From Bacteroidales bacterium (GTDB lineage: Bacteria > Bacteroidota > Bacteroidia > Bacteroidales > Marinilabiliaceae): DNA of 47,919 nucleotides. Positions 41,782-47,919 of this stretch are shown one piece after another. Under the pieces are notes generated by a model. The model made no database searches and was not told where the DNA came from. It saw nothing but the letters and a program-made list of their open reading frames with translations. Position 1 is the stretch's first letter, and each line of letters opens with the position of its first letter. Location of the stretch: NCBI GenBank assembly GCA_900766825.1, contig CAAFWU010000033.1, forward strand, positions 1 to 47,919, read 5' to 3'. Made by a program: the position numbers and the translations under genes.

Positions 41782-42475
41782 CCCCTCGTTTTCTCCTGGC
41801 TCTGTGTTGTGTGAGGAGGAGAGTAGGCACTGTGTGAAGGTGATGCGTCATAGAGAGGGCGACACTGTGTACGTGACCGATGGTCAGGGTCAACGTTTTG
41901 AGTGTAGGCTAGTTAAAGCCGATGCTCGCGGGTGTCTCTTGGATGTGGTGACCACCGAGGTTGTGCCCACGTTCCATCATATGCTGCACATGGCTGTTGC
42001 CCCCACGAAGAACATTGACCGTTTCGAGTGGTTTGTGGAGAAGGCTGTGGAGATTGGTGTTTGCCAAATAACGCCCATAATTTGTGACCATTCGGAGCGG
42101 ACCACATTGCGATTGGACCGCCTTGAGCGTGTGGCCACGGCGGCTGCTAAGCAGTCGCTCAAGTGTCATTTGCCTAATATAGGGGAGCCCATCAGTTGTG
42201 CCAAACTTATTGAACAAGCCACAGAACAGCAGCGTTTTATCTTGCATTGCGTGGAGGATGCGAAGAGGCACCTATATCAAGCGTGCGCCCCTGGGCAGTC
42301 CACTTTGGTGCTCATAGGTCCCGAGGGTGACTTCTCGACCCGCGAGATAGAGTTGGCCAAGGAACATGGGTTCGAGGCTTGCACACTGGGCGAACAGAGG
42401 CTCAGAACAGAGACCGCGGCCATGGTGGCAACGAACATTGTTAATTTGGCAGAGCAATTGATGCCAAAGATATAA
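41765..42475 (+). CDS. rsmE: 16S rRNA (uracil-1498-N3)-methyltransferase
   Basis: RsmE is a SPOUT methyltransferase acting on U1498 of 16S rRNA. The 236-residue protein has the N-terminal PUA-like part (HCVKVMRHREGDTVYVTDGQ) and the C-terminal knot with LIGPEGDFSTREIELA and LGEQRLRTETAAM, the SAM-binding signature. It overlaps the PAP2 gene by 17 bases. Confidence 0.96.
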   Translation: MELLVDPSFSPGSVLCEEESRHCVKVMRHREGDTVYVTDGQGQRFECRLVKADARGCLLDVVTTEVVPTFHHMLHMAVAPTKNIDRFEWFVEKAVEIGVCQITPIICDHSERTTLRLDRLERVATAAAKQSLKCHLPNIGEPISCAKLIEQATEQQRFILHCVEDAKRHLYQACAPGQSTLVLIGPEGDFSTREIELAKEHGFEACTLGEQRLRTETAAMVATNIVNLAEQLMPKI

Positions 42476-42509
42476 TCACTGATTTTCTGCACTCTAAGAG
42501 CATATTACT

Positions 42510-43472
42510 ATGGCTTTTTTCGGACTATTTGGAAAAAAAGATAACAAACAGGAGCGCGACTCGCTGGACAAGGGCTTGGCCAGAACCAAGGAGAGTCTGT
42601 TTAAGAAACTGGGTCGTTTGATCTTGGGAAAACACAAGGTTGACGATTCGGTGCTGGACGAGTTGGAGGAGGCTCTTGTGACATCGGACGTTGGTGTAGA
42701 CACCACGCTTAAAATCATCGACCGCATTCAGGCTCGTGTGAAGCAGGATGCCTATAGCTCGACTGAGGAGTTGAACACAATCTTGCGAGAGGAGATTGAG
42801 GGGCTGCTGGAGGAGAATGAAAACGAAAAGTCGGTCAATGAGTTTAATAAGCACGAGGGTGACCCCTATGTGATTATGGTGGTGGGTGTCAACGGTGTTG
42901 GTAAGACTACCACAATTGGCAAGTTGGCCAACCGATATAAGAAGGCGGGCTTGAAGGTTGTGTTGGGTGCCGCCGACACCTTCCGTGCTGCAGCCATTGA
43001 GCAGCTTGAGGTTTGGGCTCAGAGGGTCGATGTGCCCATTGTGAAGCAGAAGATGGGTGCAGACCCTGCCTCTGTGGCCTTCGATACTCTCTCGTCGGCC
43101 AAGGCTCATGGTGCCGATGTTGTGATTATTGACACAGCGGGTCGTTTGCACAATAATATTGGCCTGATGAACGAACTTTCTAAAATCAAGAACGTGATGA
43201 AGAAGGTGGTGGCATCGGCCCCAGACGAGGTGCTTTTGGTGCTGGATGGGTCGACGGGTCAGAATGCTTTTGAGCAAGCTAAGCAGTTTACTAAGGCCAC
43301 AGAGGTTACGGCTCTTGCCATTACGAAATTGGATGGTACAGCCAAGGGCGGTGTGGTAATTGGCGTGTCGGATCAGTTTAGCATTCCCGTGAAGTATATT
43401 GGTGTGGGTGAGGGTGTTGACGATTTGCAACTCTTTGACAAACACGCCTTTGTGGAGTCGTTGTTCAATTGA
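42510..43472 (+). CDS. ftsY: Signal recognition particle receptor FtsY
   Basis: FtsY is the GTPase receptor that delivers SRP-ribosome complexes to the translocon. The 320-residue protein has a short N region starting MAFFGLFGKKDNKQ, the N domain helices, and the G domain with GVNGVGKTTTIGKLA (P-loop), DTFRAAA, IIDTAGRLHNN, and TKLDGTAKGG. The long acidic A domain of the E. coli protein is absent, as in most bacteria. It lies 34 bases after rsmE. Confidence 0.97.
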   Translation: MAFFGLFGKKDNKQERDSLDKGLARTKESLFKKLGRLILGKHKVDDSVLDELEEALVTSDVGVDTTLKIIDRIQARVKQDAYSSTEELNTILREEIEGLLEENENEKSVNEFNKHEGDPYVIMVVGVNGVGKTTTIGKLANRYKKAGLKVVLGAADTFRAAAIEQLEVWAQRVDVPIVKQKMGADPASVAFDTLSSAKAHGADVVIIDTAGRLHNNIGLMNELSKIKNVMKKVVASAPDEVLLVLDGSTGQNAFEQAKQFTKATEVTALAITKLDGTAKGGVVIGVSDQFSIPVKYIGVGEGVDDLQLFDKHAFVESLFN

Positions 43473-43516
43473 TTCAAGATCTGGTCTAAAGTTGCGAAAC
43501 AGAGAAGCAGAATTTC

Positions 43517-44803
43517 ATGAAGACAGTAGACGTAATATCGCTGGGTTGCTCGAAAAACTTGGTGGATAGCGAACGATTGATAGCTCAGTTTAAAGCCAAT
43601 GGCATACGTGTGCGCCACGATGCACCCAACCCCAATGGCGAGGTGGTGGTGATAAACACTTGCGGTTTTATTGGCGATGCCAAAGAGGAGTCCATAAACA
43701 CCATATTGCAATTTGCTCAGGCAAAGCAACTTGGCAAGGTTAAGAAGATATATGTGATGGGTTGCCTTAGCGAGCGCTACAGAAGTGAGTTGGCTGAGCA
43801 GATACCAGAGGTGGATAAATTCTATGGTAAGTTCGATTGGGCGGGTATTGTGAGTGAAGTGGGTGCCACATATAGGCGGGACCTGCTTAACGAGCGTACG
43901 CTTACAACGCCTCCCCACTATGCCTATCTGAAAATTTCGGAGGGTTGCAACCGAATGTGTAGCTATTGCGCCATACCTCTTATCACGGGCAGACACACCA
44001 GCCGGCCTATGGAGGAGATTGAGGATGAGGTGCGAGTTTTGGCCCAAAAGGGGGTTAAGGAGTTGCAAGTTATTGCGCAAGACTTGTCATCGTATGGTTT
44101 GGACCTGTATGGCAAGAGTAGGTTGGCTGAGCTTGTGAACCGCATTTCCGATGTTGAGGGCATTGAGTGGATACGTCTTCACTATGCCTACCCTGCGGGT
44201 TTCCCCATGGACATTTTGGAGGTGATGGCCAGCAACCCTAAGGTTTGTAAATATATTGATTTGGCACTCCAGCATGCATCGGATCATATGCTTGGTCTTA
44301 TGCGCAGGCATATTAGTAAAGAGCAGACTATTAGGCTTTTGGATGAAATTAGGAGTAGGGTGTCTGGCATACATATTCGCACAACACTTATAACAGGTCA
44401 CCCTGGGGAAACTGAGGATGATTTTGCGGAGTTGGTGGACTTTGTGAAGCAGCAACGTTTCGAGCGTTTGGGCGTTTTTCCCTATTCGCACGAGGAGGAT
44501 ACTTATGCTTGGAAGCATTACGAGGATGATATCCCAGAGGATGTGAAGCAGGAGCGTGCCGACAAGATAATGGAGATTCAGCAAGGCATAAGCGAGGAAC
44601 TCAACCGAGATAAGGTGGGCAAGGTTATGCGCGTGATTGTGGACCGAAAGGAGGGCGATGGCTTTGTGGGTCGCACAGAGTTCGACTCGCCCGAAGTGGA
44701 CCCCGAGGTTGTGATAGAGGGCAAGGCTAAGGTGGGTGAGTTCTGTAATGTGCTCATTGCCAGTGCCGAGGACTATGATCTTATTGGTCGCGTTGTTGAG
44801 TAG
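43517..44803 (+). CDS. rimO: Ribosomal protein uS12 methylthiotransferase RimO
   Basis: RimO adds a methylthio group to an aspartate of uS12. The 428-residue protein has the N-terminal UPF0004 domain with its cluster cysteines (C10 in LGCSKN, one in INTCGF, one in VMGCLSE), the radical-SAM motif C144-NRM-C148-SY-C151, and the C-terminal TRAM domain. Residues such as LGCSKNLVDSE identify RimO rather than MiaB or MtaB. It follows ftsY by 44 bases. Confidence 0.96.
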   Translation: MKTVDVISLGCSKNLVDSERLIAQFKANGIRVRHDAPNPNGEVVVINTCGFIGDAKEESINTILQFAQAKQLGKVKKIYVMGCLSERYRSELAEQIPEVDKFYGKFDWAGIVSEVGATYRRDLLNERTLTTPPHYAYLKISEGCNRMCSYCAIPLITGRHTSRPMEEIEDEVRVLAQKGVKELQVIAQDLSSYGLDLYGKSRLAELVNRISDVEGIEWIRLHYAYPAGFPMDILEVMASNPKVCKYIDLALQHASDHMLGLMRRHISKEQTIRLLDEIRSRVSGIHIRTTLITGHPGETEDDFAELVDFVKQQRFERLGVFPYSHEEDTYAWKHYEDDIPEDVKQERADKIMEIQQGISEELNRDKVGKVMRVIVDRKEGDGFVGRTEFDSPEVDPEVVIEGKAKVGEFCNVLIASAEDYDLIGRVVE

Positions 44804-44853
44804 TGCCCTCACTGCATTATTGTATCTTTTTTCAAGAAACCCCATATATTCAT

Positions 44854-45198
44854 ATGGCACAACAGAATTGGCGTAAGCGCGAGGGCGTAGTTTTCTCGAC
44901 TCGTCCCGACTTTGAATTTGACTATAACGAACCCGAGGAGCAGTCTACTTTGTCACCTGCGGAACAGCAACTTAGGGTTATGCTGGATAAGAAGCAGCGT
45001 GCGGGAAAGAGTGTGACTTTGGTGACTGGTTTTGTGGGTTCGGCAGATGACCTTAAGGAGTTGGGTAAGAAGCTGAAGCAGGCCTGCGGAGTGGGCGGTT
45101 CGGCCAAGGATGGCGAGATTATTATTCAAGGCGATTTTAGGGAAAAAGTGGCTGCGGTGCTTACCGTGGGAGGCTATAAGGTTAAGCTTCTGAAATAG
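44854..45198 (+). CDS. SUI1/eIF1-like translation factor (YciH family)
   Basis: The 114-residue protein has a SUI1 fold in its second half: LVTGFVGSADDLKELGKKLKQA-type core followed by CGVGGSAKDGEIIIQGDFRE, the usual Gly-rich loop of eIF1/YciH. In bacteria these proteins bind the small subunit and affect start-site choice, at least in vitro. The ATG at 44854 (MAQQNWRKREG) is used; an upstream start would overlap rimO and add a non-family tail. A hairpin with ttgcgc/gcgcaa and cgccc/gggcg arms follows at 45226-45262 without an immediate T-run. Confidence 0.92.
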   Translation: MAQQNWRKREGVVFSTRPDFEFDYNEPEEQSTLSPAEQQLRVMLDKKQRAGKSVTLVTGFVGSADDLKELGKKLKQACGVGGSAKDGEIIIQGDFREKVAAVLTVGGYKVKLLK

Positions 45199-45225
45199 AG
45201 GTTTGCACGTTACGATTTTATGTGG

Positions 45226-45262
45226 TTGCGCCTCGCCCTCTTGTGTGGTGGGCGGAGCGCAA
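45226..45262 (+). other. Hairpin downstream of the SUI1-like gene
   Basis: ttgcgc (45226-45231) pairs with gcgcaa (45257-45262) and cgccc (45234-45238) with gggcg (45250-45254), with a two-base internal loop. A T-run comes only 30 bases later, so termination is uncertain. Confidence 0.45.
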
Positions 45263-45370
45263 TGCGTTGTGTAAAGGGCTGAGTGTTTTTTGCCATTGCG
45301 AGTCTCGAAATGGTGAGGAACCAAGACAATGTATGTTCATAAAGTGAAATAATAAAGCAGAGGAGTTGAT

Positions 45371-46639
45371 ATGTTACCGCTTGCCGAGAGAATGAGGCCG
45401 ACAACGCTCGACAATTACGTTGGGCAGCAGCATTTGGTAGGTCCTGGAGCCATACTCCGCAGAATGATTGATGGCGGAAATATCTCATCTATAATACTTT
45501 GGGGACCTCCAGGAGTGGGCAAAACCACGCTGGCTAAGATAATTTCTTCGCAACTTCAGCGTCCGTTTCATACGCTTTCGGCCGTTAGTTCGGGCGTTAA
45601 GGATGTGCGAGAGGTGATAGAGAAGGCTCGTCAGAGTAGGTTTTTTAATCCAGCGGCACCCCTTCTGTTTATTGACGAGATTCACCGCTTTAGCAAGAGT
45701 CAGCAAGATAGTCTGTTGGCTGCGGTGGAGGAGGGAGTTGTGGTGCTCATTGGTGCCACGACCGAAAATCCGTCGTTTGAGGTTATTTCTCCCCTGCTGT
45801 CGAGGTGTCAGGTTTATGTGCTTAAATCTCTTGAGAAAGAGGATCTTATGATGCTCTACCATAGGGCGGTGACCACAGATGAGTACTTGAAGGAACTCAA
45901 GATACGGCTGGTGGAGGAGAATGCGTTGGTTCGCTTTTCGGGAGGTGATGCGCGCAAGTTTTTGAATATACTGGAGCTTGTGATAAACTCTCAGGAGGGG
46001 CAGGATGAGATTGTGATTGATGATAGGCACGTTTTTGAGAACCTGCAACAGACGTCGGCCACGTACGATAAGCAGGGTGAGATGCATTATGATATAATCT
46101 CGGCCTTTATAAAGTCAATTCGTGGGTCGGACCCCGATGCGGCAGTCTACTGGTTGGCTCGCATGATTGAGGGGGGCGAAGACCCTAAGTTTATAGCCCG
46201 ACGGCTGATAATTTCGGCATCGGAGGATATAGGTTTGGCTAACCCCAATGCGTTGCTGATGGCCAATCAGGCTTTTGATGCGGTGAACAAAATAGGGTGG
46301 CCCGAGGGGCGGATTATACTGTCGGAGGCCACGATATATTTGGCAACGTCGCCTAAAAGCAATGCGGCCTATAATGCTATAAATCAGGCACTGCAGTATG
46401 TTAAGGAGACAGGTGACTTGGCGGTTCCGCTGCATTTGCGCAATGCTCCAACCCAGTTGATGCAGAAGCTAAACTATGGTCAGGACTATAAGTATGCCCA
46501 CGATTACCCAGGACACTTTGTGGTTCAGCAGTACTTGCCCGATGGGGCTGTGGGGCAGCGTTTTTATGACCCTCAGCCAAACTCATCCGAGGAGAAGATA
46601 AGGGAGCGAATGCGGCACCTGTGGCAAGATAGGTATTAA
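45371..46639 (+). CDS. rarA: Replication-associated recombination protein A (RarA/MgsA)
   Basis: RarA is an AAA+ ATPase of the clamp-loader branch that works at stalled forks. The 422-residue protein begins with LAERMRPTTLDNYVGQQHLV, then Walker A GPPGVGKTT (45-53), Walker B LLFIDEIHRF (D102-E103), sensor 1 IGATTENPSF, and the C-terminal tetramerisation domain with PDAAVYWLARMIEGGEDP. Length is normal. It lies 172 bases after the SUI1-like gene. Confidence 0.97.
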   Translation: MLPLAERMRPTTLDNYVGQQHLVGPGAILRRMIDGGNISSIILWGPPGVGKTTLAKIISSQLQRPFHTLSAVSSGVKDVREVIEKARQSRFFNPAAPLLFIDEIHRFSKSQQDSLLAAVEEGVVVLIGATTENPSFEVISPLLSRCQVYVLKSLEKEDLMMLYHRAVTTDEYLKELKIRLVEENALVRFSGGDARKFLNILELVINSQEGQDEIVIDDRHVFENLQQTSATYDKQGEMHYDIISAFIKSIRGSDPDAAVYWLARMIEGGEDPKFIARRLIISASEDIGLANPNALLMANQAFDAVNKIGWPEGRIILSEATIYLATSPKSNAAYNAINQALQYVKETGDLAVPLHLRNAPTQLMQKLNYGQDYKYAHDYPGHFVVQQYLPDGAVGQRFYDPQPNSSEEKIRERMRHLWQDRY

Positions 46640-46668
46640 TTTACAGAACATATACTTTTATAAAAGAG

Positions 46669-47583
46669 ATGTCTAACAATATGCGCGGCTATCTGATGGC
46701 CGCCATTTCGTCGGCCAGTTATGGCATAAATGCTTTGGCACCAATTCTTTACGGTGCTGGTTACTCGACCGACAGTGTACTTTTTTACCGCTATTTGTTT
46801 GCAACAGTGATGCTTGGCATCATAGCCATGGTTCGCAAGACCGATTTGCGTTTGTCTGGTCACGAGTTGCTGTTGGTGGCACCAATGGGTTTGCTGTTTG
46901 CCCTTTCGTCGCTTTCGCTTTTCGAGAGCTACAATTATGTGGGAGTTTCGTTGGCCGCCACGGTGCTGTTTGTCTATCCTGCTTTGGTGGCTCTTTTGCT
47001 TTGGTTGTTGTATAGGGAGCGGCCTACGCGGATTACCATTATTAGCATACCAACGGTCTTTGTGGGCATTGCTTTGCTGGATATCAATGGCATATTGCAT
47101 GGGAACTCGTCGTGGTTGGGGTTGTGTATTGTAATTGCTTCGGCACTCTCTTATTCGATCTATATGATTGTGGTTCAAAAGAGTTGCCTCTCTTCTATGA
47201 ATCCACTGAAGCTTAGTTTTTACTCGTTGCTCTTTGGCATGCTTCTTTTTGTTGTTCGTCTTTCGATGAACGATGGCTGGCAGCCGATAGAGGGTGCGCT
47301 TAATTGGAGTGTTGTTTTGGCATTGGCATTTTTCCCTTCGCTTGTGTCGTTGTGCACCATGGCAGTCTCCATACGTTTGGTGGGGTCTACGGCAACGGCT
47401 GTTTTGGGTGCTTTTGAGCCTATAACATCGGTTCTGATTGGCGTGTTTTTGTTCAGCGAGCGACCCGATTGGACAGCGTGGCTTGGAATGGGTATAATTA
47501 TTTTAGCTGTGACGGTGATGGTTACTCAGGGACGATGGCATAGTATATTGAATAAGGTAAAATGTTGTTTGCCAAGGCATTAG
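46669..47583 (+). CDS. EamA/DMT-family membrane transporter
   Basis: The 304-residue protein has ten hydrophobic helices in two EamA halves (about 5-135 and 145-290), each with the typical end pattern (YPALVALLLWLLYRERPT; EPITSVLIGVFLFSERPD). Substrates of this family include amino acids, nucleotides and other metabolites; this one cannot be assigned. It starts 29 bases after rarA. A second ATG at 46681 is an alternative start. Confidence 0.9.
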   Translation: MSNNMRGYLMAAISSASYGINALAPILYGAGYSTDSVLFYRYLFATVMLGIIAMVRKTDLRLSGHELLLVAPMGLLFALSSLSLFESYNYVGVSLAATVLFVYPALVALLLWLLYRERPTRITIISIPTVFVGIALLDINGILHGNSSWLGLCIVIASALSYSIYMIVVQKSCLSSMNPLKLSFYSLLFGMLLFVVRLSMNDGWQPIEGALNWSVVLALAFFPSLVSLCTMAVSIRLVGSTATAVLGAFEPITSVLIGVFLFSERPDWTAWLGMGIIILAVTVMVTQGRWHSILNKVKCCLPRH

Positions 47584-47705
47584 TGGTATGGTGGAGGGTT
47601 TTTAAAGTATGTGTTATGGGCTTAGGTGTGTTGGTGGTCACTTGGTGAAAAAGATGCAGAAGAGAAGGGTAACGAGATAAAATTTCAAAAAAAGTTGGGT
47701 TGGGT

Positions 47706-47736
47706 ATTGCGGAGAACAAAATAATCGCTAACTTTG
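47706..47736 (+). promoter_or_regulatory. Promoter for tRNA-Asp
   Basis: ATTG (47706-47709) and TAACTTTG (47729-47736) are 19 bases apart, inside the 272-base gap after the EamA gene. The tRNA begins about 120 bases later; nothing else was recognised in the gap. Confidence 0.75.
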
Positions 47737-47855
47737 CAATCGCAATCGGGAAGCAACGGGGCTTCTGACTAAGGTTAGGAAGCTAAAGGTTGTTCTCGGA
47801 GCAAGTTCTTTGAAAGATTGTCTTGGCTTCTTCTTAGAAAACATTCTAAAGAAAA

Positions 47856-47919
47856 GGTGGGGTAGTTCAGTTGGTTAGAATACATGCCTGTCACGCATGG
47901 GGTCGCGAGTTCGAGCCTC
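47856..47919 (+). tRNA. tRNA-Asp (anticodon GTC), cut by the window end
   Basis: The 5' acceptor strand GGTGGGG (47856-47862) is followed by TA, the D-arm GTTCAGTTGGTTAGAAT, the anticodon stem-loop ATGCCTGTCACGCAT with anticodon GTC at 47890-47892, a GGGGTC variable region and the start of the T-arm (GTTCGAGC). About a dozen 3' bases lie outside the window. Confidence 0.93.

Noticed and set aside
42525..43445. 306-residue minus-strand frame opposite ftsY
   Set aside because: It is a shadow of ftsY with no domain or start context.
1..47919. CRISPR array, insertion sequence or prophage
   Set aside because: No regularly spaced direct repeats, transposase, integrase or phage structural genes were seen on either strand.

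Overview
The window reads as chromosomal DNA of a member of the Bacteroidota, most likely a Bacteroidales bacterium. The reasons are: promoters of the TTTG / TAnnTTTG type in front of eight transcription units; no clear Shine-Dalgarno sequences; a BACON-domain lipoprotein; a GldF-GldG fusion; a Bacteroidota-type RNA polymerase omega subunit; and a diaminopimelate epimerase, which implies DAP-type peptidoglycan. Genus and species cannot be fixed from the sequence alone. Almost all genes lie on the + strand.

Left to right. 1-260 is the tail of a PglX-like (BREX-type) adenine methyltransferase that stops early. 445-2208 is a BACON lipoprotein with a GH5-like fold whose catalytic residues look mostly lost. 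2597-7338 holds surE, a small membrane protein, lpxB and the GldFG fusion. 7553-9532 is gyrB with a strong terminator. 9639-12259 is a BtuFCD-type importer. 12448-15842 carries a membrane-anchored TPR protein, ribH and thrS. 16152-17644 is the infC-rpmI-rplT operon, with a non-AUG infC start and structured RNA in front of rpmI and rplT.

18012-23623 is an AraC regulator followed by a compact envelope-glycan operon: GT39 transferase, GT2 polyprenyl-phosphate sugar transferase, a duplicated LAB_N membrane protein, a UDP-glucuronate 4-epimerase-like enzyme and a short orphan protein. Together these could make UDP-GalA, load it on a lipid carrier, move it across the membrane and attach it to lipid A or core. 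23744-26164 is an accessory island: a broken SpvB/RHS-type gene (stop, frameshift, truncated end) and, on the other strand, an uncharacterised ATP-grasp enzyme.

26286-38469 returns to core genes: bamD, rpoZ, a cyclase-like/HD protein with a degenerate cyclase site, smpB, mltG, ftsE, dapF, rpsF-rpsR-rplI, crcB, an M23/LysM peptidase and a large SNF2 helicase. htpG is convergent on the minus strand. 41071-47583 holds a PAP2 phosphatase, rsmE, ftsY, rimO, a SUI1-like factor, rarA and an EamA transporter. The window ends inside a tRNA-Asp gene that has its own promoter.

The most interesting items are the candidate lipid galacturonylation operon, the pseudo-cyclase/HD protein, the degenerate GH5, the unassigned ATP-grasp enzyme, and the RNA structures of the infC operon. 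No complete defence system, CRISPR array, insertion sequence or prophage was seen.
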